The position numbers and the translations under genes were made by a program. The notes below the pieces were generated by a model, which did no database searches, was not told the origin of the DNA, and saw only the letters and a program-made list of their open reading frames with translations. This document shows positions 26,060-33,746 of a stretch of DNA of 64,000 nucleotides, piece after piece (the stretch's first letter is position 1; the number at the start of each line of letters is the position of its first letter). The DNA comes from an uncultured Fibrobacter sp. (GTDB lineage Bacteria; Fibrobacterota; Fibrobacteria; Fibrobacterales; Fibrobacteraceae). The DNA lies in the NCBI GenBank assembly GCA_946414075.1, contig CAMKNA010000004.1, forward strand, positions 43,733 through 107,732, written 5' to 3'.

Positions 26060-26186
26060 AACCGCCTCTCGTAAGTAAAATACATCTTTTTTCTAAGGAA
26101 AACATCATTATTTGTAAATAAAAATTTAAATTTGCGAAATTCAGTGTAAAAAGTGCGGAAAATGGGGAGAAAATACCCTTTTTTTG

Positions 26187-26192
26187 TATATT
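26187..26192 (+). promoter_or_regulatory. -10 element of the second Bat-type gene
   Basis: TATATT in tttttgtatattctg. The predicted RNA start is near 26199, immediately before the hairpin at 26202. Confidence 0.5.
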
Positions 26193-26201
26193 CTGAGGTG
26201 T

Positions 26202-26231
26202 TGCGGGGCGTTCCCCGCAGGTTTGTTTTTT
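26202..26231 (+). terminator. terminator-like hairpin in the 5' leader (possible attenuator)
   Basis: TGCGGGG-cgtt-CCCCGCA, a perfect 7-bp GC-rich stem, followed by ggtttgtttttt. It sits between the -10 element and the ribosome site (CTGGAG, 26232-26237) of the gene at 26244. No forward gene precedes it for more than 1 kb, so it is not terminating a neighbour. Confidence 0.5.
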
Positions 26232-26243
26232 CTGGAGTCGTCC

Positions 26244-27272
26244 ATGCGCTTTGCGGAACCGAGCTTCTTGTGGGGGCTTTTCACCCTGCCTTTGTTCGCT
26301 CTTCTGTTCTACTACGCTTTTTACCGTCGTAAAAGGCTGGCGGAGCGTTTTGTGTCCCTTTCCATGTTGCCCAAGCTCGCTACAAGCGTATCCCCTTGGC
26401 GTAGGCTTGCCAAGGTTCTCCTGCTCCTGCTGGCCATCGCGTTCTTGTTTGTGGCGCTGGCGAGACCCCAGTGGGGTCACAAGCTGGAACATGTGGAACG
26501 TCGCGGTTTGGATCTGGTTCTTTTGCAGGATGTGTCCCTTTCCATGCTGGCCGAAGATATCAAGCCTAACCGCTTGGTGCGTAGCCGTCACGAAATTTCA
26601 TCGTTCCTGGAATCTCTTAGCGGGGACCGTGTAGGGTTGGTGGCGTTTAGCGGCGAAGCCCAGGTGATGGTGCCCCTGACATTGGACTACGGAACCGTTC
26701 AGATGATGCTTCGGGAAATGGAGCCTGGCTGGCTGATGCCGGGAACTAACCTGGAAAAGGCAATCCGCAAGGGAATGGACCTGTTCAAGAATTCCGGCGG
26801 GGCGGGCAAGTATTCGGTGATGGTTCTCATGAGCGACGGCGAGGAACTGGAGGATGCCGCCGTCAATGCCGCGAAGGAAGCCGCCGAGATGGGAATTCGT
26901 ATCTACACGGTGGGCATCGGCTCCCGCGAAGGAGTTCCCATCCCCATCAAGACGAAAAATGGAGAGGTGGCCTACAAGAAGGACATACAGGGCAACATTG
27001 TGACCACCCGCCTTGAAGACGGCACCCTGCAAGAAATCGCCAGCGTTACGGGAGGCCTGTATTTTTACGCCAGCCCTGGCGAGTTCCAGCTGCAGAAGGT
27101 CCTTTCGGAAATCGCCTCCCTGGAGAAGAAGGAGCAGGCCAGCGACCGTTTCGAGAACTACCAGGATCGTTACCAGGTGTTCCTGGGGATTGCGGCGCTA
27201 TTGTTCCTGATAGAGGCTGTGGTGTCCGAGCGCGGTCGTCGCCGCAAACAGGTGGCGGGCCGGTTCAGTTGA
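26244..27272 (+). CDS. BatA/BatB-like von Willebrand A-domain membrane protein
   Basis: 342 residues from ATG 26244, chosen for CTGGAG just upstream; the frame is open to 26184 but that start lies in the promoter. Two N-terminal membrane segments (FLWGLFTLPLFALLFYYAF, VLLLLLAIAFLFVALARPQ), VWA domain with DVSLSMLAEDI in the metal-ion position and VMVLMSDGEELEDA, and a C-terminal helix (VFLGIAALLFLIEAVV) with a basic tail. Paralogue of the protein at 23832 but with a conventional loop length. Role in envelope stability inferred from the Bat family. Confidence 0.87.
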   Translation: MRFAEPSFLWGLFTLPLFALLFYYAFYRRKRLAERFVSLSMLPKLATSVSPWRRLAKVLLLLLAIAFLFVALARPQWGHKLEHVERRGLDLVLLQDVSLSMLAEDIKPNRLVRSRHEISSFLESLSGDRVGLVAFSGEAQVMVPLTLDYGTVQMMLREMEPGWLMPGTNLEKAIRKGMDLFKNSGGAGKYSVMVLMSDGEELEDAAVNAAKEAAEMGIRIYTVGIGSREGVPIPIKTKNGEVAYKKDIQGNIVTTRLEDGTLQEIASVTGGLYFYASPGEFQLQKVLSEIASLEKKEQASDRFENYQDRYQVFLGIAALLFLIEAVVSERGRRRKQVAGRFS

Positions 27273-27289
27273 CCCTGAGTGCAGGGTAC

Positions 27290-27375
27290 AAAAAAGCCTT
27301 TCGGGTGGGTATGTCTCTCTTGGAGACGGGCGGCGCTCCATGGGAGGCCGAATAAAGATCCACCGGAAAGGCTAT
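27290..27375 (-). ncRNA. candidate structured small RNA (or miniature mobile element)
   Basis: On the minus strand: TATATT at 27387-27382 with TTGGTT 18 bp upstream, a predicted start near 27375, then a three-way junction. Closing stem: 27366-27373 with 27295-27302 (8 bp), one mismatch, 27360-27364 with 27304-27308 (5 bp). Arm two: 27347-27350 with 27331-27334 and 27343-27346 with 27336-27339. Arm three: 27323-27327 with 27313-27317. The closing stem is followed by six Ts. No protein gene follows on that strand, so it is not a leader. The element is also flanked by GGGTACAA at 27284-27291 and 27376-27383, as a transposed element would be. No known RNA family recognised. Confidence 0.55.
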
Positions 27376-27381
27376 GGGTAC

Positions 27382-27411
27382 AATATACAATCAAAAAGCG
27401 CGACAAACCAA
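27382..27411 (-). promoter_or_regulatory. minus-strand promoter of the small-RNA candidate
   Basis: TTGGTT (27411-27406), 18-bp spacer, TATATT (27387-27382). The same hexamer pair occurs before the Bat-type gene at 23832. Confidence 0.5.
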
Positions 27412-27455
27412 ATATTTTTGAAAAACCTTAGTCCAATTTGGAATGGGGGTTTAGC

Positions 27456-27461
27456 TATATT
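27456..27461 (+). promoter_or_regulatory. -10 element 8 nt from the start of the M16 gene
   Basis: TATATT in tttagctatattgtccgg; ATG follows at 27470. No Shine-Dalgarno sequence fits between, so the mRNA is probably leaderless. Confidence 0.5.
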
Positions 27462-27469
27462 GTCCGGTA

Positions 27470-29026
27470 ATGAAGAGAATAGATGAGAAAATAGCTTCAC
27501 TGTCTATTGGTTGCCTTATTTTAGCGGCAATTCAGGCTTGTTCCAGCGCACCGGCGCCTGCTACGGGAAATGCTGCAGCGACTGCCGCACCCAAGGATTC
27601 GGCGACCGTTTCAGCTGCGCCGGTTCCGTCGCCAGCATCAGACATTCCCGCAAGCTACAAGGACATCCAGTTCCCGGAATACAAGTATGTGGCGCCCTAT
27701 CCCAAGGATTACAGGGTTGAAATTGCCGACGGTATTTCCGGTTATATCGTGAGCGATCGTCGTCTGCCTCTGGTGAACTTTACGGTGTACTTCGAGAATC
27801 CCAGGGTTCCGGCGTCCATCAAGGACGAGGCGGCATTTGAGATGCTTGGCTCCATGCTTAGGCGTGGTGGCGGTGGCGGAATCGCCCCTGGCGTGCTGGA
27901 AGACTCCCTGGAGTTCATTAGTGCGGGCGTGGGCTCCGCTGCCGGTGTATGGACCGCCTCTTTCGACATCGATTGCTTGACCAAGGATTTCGTCTCTGTA
28001 CTGAACCTGACAAAGAGAATTCTACTTGCTCCCACTTTTGACAAAGACCAGCTGGAGATTGTCAAGACCAAGTCCGCCACCTCCTACGAGCAACGGTACG
28101 ATACTCCGGCAAAGGTGCTTTCGGCTCTGCGGGCCAAGGTGAACTATGCGCCCAACAATCGCCTGTGGGATGCCACGGGTGATGAGTACAAGAAGGTCAC
28201 TGACGCTGATTTGAAACGGCTTGCCCGGGGTGTGTTCCAGTCCAAGCGGATCATCTTTGCCCTTTCGGGTGATGTAGACAGGGATTCCTCGGTGCAGCTT
28301 TTGAAGGAATTTTTTGCCGGGTGGAGATCGGACACCACCGCTGTTTCTCTCAAGCCTGCAGATTCCGCCTTCGTGGCTCCTCAGCCTCTTGCATACTTGC
28401 GTAAGCCTGGGACCTATGTGGTGGATAAGGACATTACGCAAGCGAACATTGCCATCAACCAGCCTTTCGTAAAGCGGCCCCATCCTGATTACTACCCGGC
28501 GGCGGTGGCGAGCTTTATTCTTGGCGGCGGAAGCTTTACCAGCAGGCTTATGAACCGTGTGCGCAGTGACGAAGGACTTGCCTATAGCATTTACAGTACC
28601 GTTGGGAATGATTATCGGGATACAGCCATGACCACCATCGCCTTGCAGACCAAGGTGGAGTCCGTAGATTTTGCCCTGAAATTGATTTTCGAGGAAGTGG
28701 AGAAACTGGCAAAGGAAGGTCCCACGCCCGAGGAACTGGAACAGGCGAAAAAGTCTTTGATTGAAAGTCTGCCCAGTCTCTTTGATTCCCCATCGGCGAC
28801 GGCCACCATCTTTGCCAAGGGTGAACTTCTGGGAAAGACCTATGACCATTACCTGGATTATGTGAAGGAAATAGACGCTGTCACTGCAGAACAGGTAAAG
28901 ACTATGATTGCGAAGTATTTCGCACGGGACAGGATGACTATCTCTATCGTGGCACCCGTGTCGAAGCTGGATGCGCTGAAACCCTTTACCGTGATCCCCC
29001 AGGATAGTCTGGAATTCAGGCAATAG
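27470..29026 (+). CDS. M16-family peptidase homologue, lipoprotein, catalytic motif missing
   Basis: 518 residues, lipoprotein signal with lipobox IQAC then a Pro/Ala-rich linker. The body is an M16 (insulinase/processing peptidase) two-domain fold: N-terminal domain from LVNFTVYFENPRVP, C-terminal domain with YYPAAVASFILGGGSFTSRL, MNRVRSDEGLAYSI, the conserved Arg/Tyr segment of M16B subunits. The zinc motif HXXEH is absent; its place reads DEAAFEMLGSMLRRGG. So it is likely the non-catalytic partner type, or a binding protein. M16B enzymes are often pairs; no active partner is next to it. Located in the envelope. Confidence 0.82.
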   Translation: MKRIDEKIASLSIGCLILAAIQACSSAPAPATGNAAATAAPKDSATVSAAPVPSPASDIPASYKDIQFPEYKYVAPYPKDYRVEIADGISGYIVSDRRLPLVNFTVYFENPRVPASIKDEAAFEMLGSMLRRGGGGGIAPGVLEDSLEFISAGVGSAAGVWTASFDIDCLTKDFVSVLNLTKRILLAPTFDKDQLEIVKTKSATSYEQRYDTPAKVLSALRAKVNYAPNNRLWDATGDEYKKVTDADLKRLARGVFQSKRIIFALSGDVDRDSSVQLLKEFFAGWRSDTTAVSLKPADSAFVAPQPLAYLRKPGTYVVDKDITQANIAINQPFVKRPHPDYYPAAVASFILGGGSFTSRLMNRVRSDEGLAYSIYSTVGNDYRDTAMTTIALQTKVESVDFALKLIFEEVEKLAKEGPTPEELEQAKKSLIESLPSLFDSPSATATIFAKGELLGKTYDHYLDYVKEIDAVTAEQVKTMIAKYFARDRMTISIVAPVSKLDALKPFTVIPQDSLEFRQ

Positions 29027-29040
29027 ACAAAGGTTTTGTT

Positions 29041-30054
29041 GTGGGTAAGTCGCTCCTTGCTTTTTTGATGCTGGTGGCCTTCGTGTGTGCGGAAGCCTTC
29101 GCCCAGGATACGCCCCAGGACAAGCGGGAAGCGGTGATGAGGGAGATGGGCCGCAAGCGTATGATCGAGAAGGCCGGTGGTGACGAAGGGTTCCGCTCGC
29201 TTTGCTCCGGTGTGAAAATGTGTTTGAACATCGATTACGGGTTCTGTGCAGAAGAAGATCAGAAACCCTGGCCCAAGGTCAAGTACAATGACGAGTTCTG
29301 CGCCCCCTTTATCGAAATAACCAAGCGTGGCCTGCCCGCAGACCCCAAAATTACGGGGACGACAGAAATCTATTCCAGGCTTGGGCGGCAGTATCGCGCC
29401 ATCTACGAGAACAAGGGAACCCTGCCTGTGGGGCCTAGTGTCATCAGCTACCTCTTTGACAACATGCCTTTTACCGCGCAGCTTATCAACGCCTATTTGG
29501 GAACGAACTACCAGCTGGAATACACTAGCAAGAACCGTAGGTTTTTTAGCGGAAGCAACGGCCGGAGCCTTTCGGGGGAGTTCTTCTGGGCTCTGCAGGA
29601 CAGTGCCGGACAGAAGCTCGGCATGAGGAACGTGTTCTTCGGTTATGGGCATGCCCAGGTACTCAAGTGGGCGCTTCACGGGACTGCTGTGGCCTATCTG
29701 GACATGGACCCTGTTTCGGATAAGGAAATCCGGTACAAACTAACGGCTATCGTCTTTCCGGGGAATTCGGTACTGAATTCCATTATGCAGATGCGGGTTT
29801 TCAAGAGCGTGGTGAGCGATAAGATCGACCATATTGTGAAAGACATCAAGAAATCTTCGGGACAGTACTTTAGTGGCAACAAGGAGCCCATGCTCAAGAG
29901 TGCCGCTCTCAAGTCCATGGAAAATGTGCAGTACATTCTGGATTTCGAGAATGTGGTGAATGGGGCGCCCTGGAAATTGGGGGACTTCGAGAAGTTGCAG
30001 GAACAGAGACGCCATGCCAAGGAAGTGCCTATACCACTGCAGGTGAAGGAGTAG
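29041..30054 (+). CDS. secreted protein of unknown function
   Basis: 337 residues from GTG 29041 (AAAGG about 8 bases upstream). N-terminal signal peptide (LLAFLMLVAFVCAEAFAQD). Not recognised. The mature part has four cysteines early (LCSGVKMCLNIDYGFC, FCAPF), a basic middle, and long alpha-helical stretches at the end (VFKSVVSDKIDHIVKDIKKS). It lies 14 bp after the M16 homologue and 8 bp before the methyltransferase, so it is part of that operon; a periplasmic role is all that can be said. Confidence 0.75.
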   Translation: MGKSLLAFLMLVAFVCAEAFAQDTPQDKREAVMREMGRKRMIEKAGGDEGFRSLCSGVKMCLNIDYGFCAEEDQKPWPKVKYNDEFCAPFIEITKRGLPADPKITGTTEIYSRLGRQYRAIYENKGTLPVGPSVISYLFDNMPFTAQLINAYLGTNYQLEYTSKNRRFFSGSNGRSLSGEFFWALQDSAGQKLGMRNVFFGYGHAQVLKWALHGTAVAYLDMDPVSDKEIRYKLTAIVFPGNSVLNSIMQMRVFKSVVSDKIDHIVKDIKKSSGQYFSGNKEPMLKSAALKSMENVQYILDFENVVNGAPWKLGDFEKLQEQRRHAKEVPIPLQVKE

Positions 30055-30062
30055 AAGAAATT

Positions 30063-30716
30063 ATGAGTGAAAAGGAAAGTTTGGAAAGCTTGCTGTCCCG
30101 GGTGACGGACCGTCGCAGGGAACTTCTGACGGGGGTGGTGAACCGCCGGACCCGTCATTTCTGCATGGTACTGGAAGACCTGTTCGACCCCCACAATATT
30201 TCGGCCGTCATCCGTACCGCCGAAGTGTTCGGCCTGCAGGATGTTCATGTTATCGAAGAAGACAACGCCTACAGCGTGAACAAGTCTATTCTGAAGGGCT
30301 CTTACAAGTGGATGTCTATCTATCTGTACAAGAAACGCATGCTCTGCATGGAAAAGCTCCGCGCCAAGGGCTACCGGATTGCGGTGGCTAGCACTAACAC
30401 CACCAATTCTGTTTTGGACCTGGACCTGAGCGTGCCTACTGCCTTTTACCTGGGTAGCGAGTTCCATGGGAACCATCCCGACACCCTGGCCCATGCGGAT
30501 TACGAATTCAAGCTGCCCCAGTACGGCATCACGGAATCCATGAATGTGTCTGTTGCCGGAGGGGTGCTCATGACCTACCTGGATGTGTTCATGCAGCGGG
30601 AAGGCCGCGAAAAATTCCTGCTCCCCCAGGCAGAAAGGGACGCTTTGCTCTACGATTTCCTGGATCGGCATGTGAATGGCATTGAAAATAACAGCCCCAT
30701 TATACGGGTCGAGTAG
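30063..30716 (+). CDS. trmH: SpoU/TrmH-family RNA 2'-O-methyltransferase
   Basis: 217 residues. All three SPOUT motifs are present: motif 1 FDPHNISAVIRTAEVFGLQD (catalytic Arg in VIRTAE), motif 2 FYLGSEFHGN, motif 3 QYGITESMNVSVAGGVLMTY. The extra N-terminal helix (LSRVTDRRRELLTGVVNRR) and C-terminal tail are those of TrmH, which methylates G18 of tRNA using S-adenosylmethionine; the fold contains the knotted cofactor site. A related rRNA target cannot be ruled out, but the length and tail favour TrmH. Cytoplasmic, in an otherwise envelope-related operon. Confidence 0.88.
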   Translation: MSEKESLESLLSRVTDRRRELLTGVVNRRTRHFCMVLEDLFDPHNISAVIRTAEVFGLQDVHVIEEDNAYSVNKSILKGSYKWMSIYLYKKRMLCMEKLRAKGYRIAVASTNTTNSVLDLDLSVPTAFYLGSEFHGNHPDTLAHADYEFKLPQYGITESMNVSVAGGVLMTYLDVFMQREGREKFLLPQAERDALLYDFLDRHVNGIENNSPIIRVE

Positions 30717-30736
30717 GCGAAATCTCACAAAAATGC

Positions 30737-30742
30737 TATTTT
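30737..30742 (+). promoter_or_regulatory. -10 element 9 nt from the MlaD-like start
   Basis: TATTTT in atgctattttaaagc; ATG 30752 follows. Same close spacing as at 27456 and 37004. Confidence 0.4.
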
Positions 30743-30751
30743 AAAGCCAAA

Positions 30752-31660
30752 ATGAAGAAGAATACCACACTTTACTTCTCTGTCGGCCTTGTTGTCCTGT
30801 TGGCTATCGTCATCTTGGTTTTTGGCATGTTCTTCCTGAACGAGAAGGACCCGAGAGAGACTTTCAATACCTTCCACCTGCGTTTCACTCAGGTTAGTAC
30901 CCTGGTTCTGGACGACCCGGTGAAGGTCAACGGCGTCAAGCTTGGAAAGGTGGAGAAGATTGAACTTGCGGGGCACCGCGTTGTGGTGACCATCCGCCTG
31001 CGTACCGATGTGATGATTCCCAAGGACTCCGAAATCCGTGTCCAGAACATTGGTATCATGGGTGAACGCCAGATAGGCATGATTCTTGGGGATTCCGAGG
31101 AGTATTTTGCCCCGGGCGACACCATTACGGGCCAGTTCGATGCCGGCATCGCCGAGGCCCTCGGTCTGGCGGGTGAAGTTTGCGACAGCACCAAGGTTCT
31201 GCTGGAATCGGTGAAGAGAGCCCTGAAGGGTACCATCGCCAGTGAGGATTTCCAGGATAGGTTCAATACCCTGCTTGTGAAGGCGGAAACTTTGGAAGAC
31301 CGCCTGATGGAACTTGTGAACTCTACGGACCCCGAGCTTAAGAAGAGCCTGGCTGGTCTGAATGATGTGACAATTAAGGTGGGCAATCTGGTGGAGGGCG
31401 TCAAGCCCCCTATCGACAACCTGTTTGCCAATACGGACGCGGTTATTGGGAATGCAAACAACCTGATTGCAGAGCTGGAGGGCGTCACCAAGCACCTGGA
31501 TGAACTCATCGCCAGGGTCCAGTCCAAGGAAAATACGGTGGGCGCCTTGCTCTCCGACCGCACATTGCACGACGACCTGGTGAAGACGGTTCATTCTGCC
31601 GACAGCCTGTTTAGGGTCATCTTGCACGACGGGCTTGATGTCAACGTGGATATTTTCTGA
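30752..31660 (+). CDS. MlaD/MCE-domain lipid transport protein
   Basis: 302 residues. One N-terminal membrane anchor (LYFSVGLVVLLAIVILVFGM) then an MCE domain (about 40-125): FHLRFTQVSTLVLDDPVKVN, GVKLGKVEKIEL, VQNIGIMGERQIGMILGDSE. The rest is a long helical region (VTIKVGNLVEGVKPPIDNLF, ELEGVTKHLDELIARVQSKE) like the needle-forming helices of longer MCE proteins. Family members carry phospholipids between membranes as part of an MlaFEDB-type ABC system. No permease or ATPase gene is adjacent, so partners must lie elsewhere. Confidence 0.87.
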   Translation: MKKNTTLYFSVGLVVLLAIVILVFGMFFLNEKDPRETFNTFHLRFTQVSTLVLDDPVKVNGVKLGKVEKIELAGHRVVVTIRLRTDVMIPKDSEIRVQNIGIMGERQIGMILGDSEEYFAPGDTITGQFDAGIAEALGLAGEVCDSTKVLLESVKRALKGTIASEDFQDRFNTLLVKAETLEDRLMELVNSTDPELKKSLAGLNDVTIKVGNLVEGVKPPIDNLFANTDAVIGNANNLIAELEGVTKHLDELIARVQSKENTVGALLSDRTLHDDLVKTVHSADSLFRVILHDGLDVNVDIF

Positions 31661-31666
31661 GGATTT

Positions 31667-31939
31667 ATGATCGTAAAGACTCTCAAGGTTACCAATAAGC
31701 TTGGCGTTCATGCTCGCCCTGCCGGGATGATTGTGGATATCACGGGTCCGGCAAAGAGCGATGTTTCCATTATTTTTGAAGGATCCAAGGCCAACGCCAA
31801 GAGTATCCTGAATGTGATGATGCTTGCCATACCACTTGGTTCCGAAGTGAAGTTCGAAGTGGATGGCGAAGACGAAGAACTGGTCGTGCAGAAGTTGGAG
31901 CAGTTGTTCCATGACAACTTCAACGAAGAAGCAGGCTAA
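31667..31939 (+). CDS. ptsH: HPr phosphocarrier protein
   Basis: 90 residues, standard length. The active-site histidine His15 is in GVHARPAGMI, and Ser46 in ANAKSILNVM stands at the regulatory-serine position used by HPr kinase in other bacteria. It accepts phosphate from enzyme I in the phosphotransferase system. It starts 6 bp after the MlaD-like gene and its last 29 bp overlap the next gene, enzyme I. No enzyme II gene is in the window, so transport or regulatory use is open. Confidence 0.95.
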   Translation: MIVKTLKVTNKLGVHARPAGMIVDITGPAKSDVSIIFEGSKANAKSILNVMMLAIPLGSEVKFEVDGEDEELVVQKLEQLFHDNFNEEAG

Positions 31940-33746
31940 GGGGTCTTCTAGCTCAAAGGCTTCTCAAAAACCATTACGCATTGTATTGGTGGGCGTTCCT
32001 GCGTCGCCGGGCTTTGCCATGGGCAAGGTCTTTCCGATTACCAACAGGGAGATCTCCGTTGTAGAGGAGACTATCCCCGAAAGTCGGGTCACCACCGAGG
32101 AGCAGCTGTTCCTGAAGGCTGTCAGTAAGACTGCAAAGGAAATCGGGCAGATTAAGGAGATTTCCGAGACCCGCACGGGAATCCACGACAGCTTGATTTT
32201 TGCGACCCACTTGATGATTCTGCAGGACCCGGGGCTGGTGAATGGGGTTCTTGAAAAAATCAAGAAGAAGCACAAGACGGCGCGCTGGTCGGTGCATGTG
32301 GTGCTGGGCAGCTACATCGAAAAGTTTGAAAAGATCAATTCCCCCGCCATGCGGGACAAGGCGGCGGACCTACGGGATCTGTACAACCGCCTGATGACGG
32401 CCTTGGATGATTCCGGTCCAGTACTGGAGGATGTGGCGCTGGAGCAGGGCGTGGTCCTTGCGGCCCACGAAATCATGCCCAGCATGCTTATCGCCATCAA
32501 GCCTGGCCAGGTGAGCGCCCTGGTGATGGATACCGGCGGACGCACCAGCCATGTGGCCATCTTGGCCAGGTCGTTGCAGATTCCTGCGGTGTCCGGCTTG
32601 AGAAATGTGGCGGCCCAGGTACATGCTGGCGATACGATCATTGTGGACGGTACCGGCGGCATGGTCATCGTCAATCCCGACGAAGAGGACATCCGCAAAT
32701 TCCACGAACGGCAAGAAGTTTTCGAACGCCAGCGTCGGGAACTGTTTACCATGCGCCGTCTGGAGCCCATGACCCGGGACGGCAAGTACATTACGCTTCA
32801 CGCCAACATCGAGCTCCCGTCGGAGTCTTCCAAGGTGATGGACTTCGGGGCTACGGGCATAGGGCTTTACCGTTCGGAATTCCTATTCTTCCAGAAGGAC
32901 GCCCCGACCGAAAGAGAGCAGGAAGCTGCTTACGGCGAGATTCTTGAAACTATGTCTCCCTGCCCGGTGACTATCCGCACTCTTGATGCTGGTGGTGACA
33001 AGCTGGTGGCTGGACTTACCGCCGTGAACGAGGCCAACCCCTTCATGGGCTGGCGTTCTATCCGCGTGTGTCTCAGCCGCGAAGACATTTTCTGTACGCA
33101 ATTGCGCGCTTTGCTTCGCGCGAACAAGAGGGGCAATCTGCGAATCTTGTTACCCATGATTTCTGGGTTGAACGAGCTCCGTAAGGCGAAGGCTTGCATT
33201 AGGCGTTGTGCCGAAGAGCTGAAGTCCGAGGGTGTGCAAATTGGCGACATCAAGATTGGCGCCATGATTGAGGTTCCTGCGGCGGTAATGCTTGTGGACC
33301 TGATTGCCAGGGAAGTGGATTTCTTCAGCATTGGTACCAACGACCTTATCCAGTTTACTTTGGCGGTGGACCGCACCAACGAATTGATTACCGAAATGTT
33401 CCAGCCCCACCATCCGGCTATCTTGCACATGATCAACCGTGTGGTGATGGCCGCTCACCGCGAGGGAATCCCTGTGGCGGTTTGCGGCGAAATGAGTGCA
33501 GACCCCATGAGCGTGCTTTTGCTTGTGGGACTTGGGGTGGACGAACTTTCCATGACTCCCTGGAGTGTCATGGCTACCAAGAAGATTATCCGTTCCATCA
33601 ACTACGAGGATGTTCGTGAATCGGCCCTGACGGTTTTGCAGATGGACGATTCTGACAATGTGAACGAGTACATGCACAAGAAATATGCCCAGACTATTTC
33701 GGACTTGGGTATTTCCAGCTTCGTGGGACAGGTGGATGGGAAGTAG
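31911..33746 (+). CDS. ptsI: PTS enzyme I (phosphoenolpyruvate-protein phosphotransferase)
   Basis: 611 residues from ATG 31911, inside the end of ptsH; an in-frame start at 31863 would run deep into HPr and adds no conserved sequence. After a Ser/Lys-rich N-terminal tail comes GVPASPGFAMGKVF, then the phospho-histidine site GGRTSHVAILARS (His214), the PEP-binding barrel (LYRSEFLFFQKDAPTEREQE, ANPFMGWRSIRVCL, FSIGTNDLIQFTLAVDRTNE) and VAVCGEMSADP with catalytic Cys525. It moves phosphate from PEP to HPr. About 35 residues longer at the N-terminus than typical. Its end overlaps the following gene by 11 bp. Confidence 0.94.
   Translation: MTTSTKKQAKGSSSSKASQKPLRIVLVGVPASPGFAMGKVFPITNREISVVEETIPESRVTTEEQLFLKAVSKTAKEIGQIKEISETRTGIHDSLIFATHLMILQDPGLVNGVLEKIKKKHKTARWSVHVVLGSYIEKFEKINSPAMRDKAADLRDLYNRLMTALDDSGPVLEDVALEQGVVLAAHEIMPSMLIAIKPGQVSALVMDTGGRTSHVAILARSLQIPAVSGLRNVAAQVHAGDTIIVDGTGGMVIVNPDEEDIRKFHERQEVFERQRRELFTMRRLEPMTRDGKYITLHANIELPSESSKVMDFGATGIGLYRSEFLFFQKDAPTEREQEAAYGEILETMSPCPVTIRTLDAGGDKLVAGLTAVNEANPFMGWRSIRVCLSREDIFCTQLRALLRANKRGNLRILLPMISGLNELRKAKACIRRCAEELKSEGVQIGDIKIGAMIEVPAAVMLVDLIAREVDFFSIGTNDLIQFTLAVDRTNELITEMFQPHHPAILHMINRVVMAAHREGIPVAVCGEMSADPMSVLLLVGLGVDELSMTPWSVMATKKIIRSINYEDVRESALTVLQMDDSDNVNEYMHKKYAQTISDLGISSFVGQVDGK

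Noticed and set aside
27272..27287. terminator of the second Bat-type gene (ACCCTG-agtg-CAGGGT)
   Set aside because: A six-bp stem overlapping the stop codon and followed by As, not Ts, on the forward strand.
30725..31912. 395-codon minus-strand frame across mlaD and ptsH
   Set aside because: It covers two genes with recognised domains and has no domain of its own.
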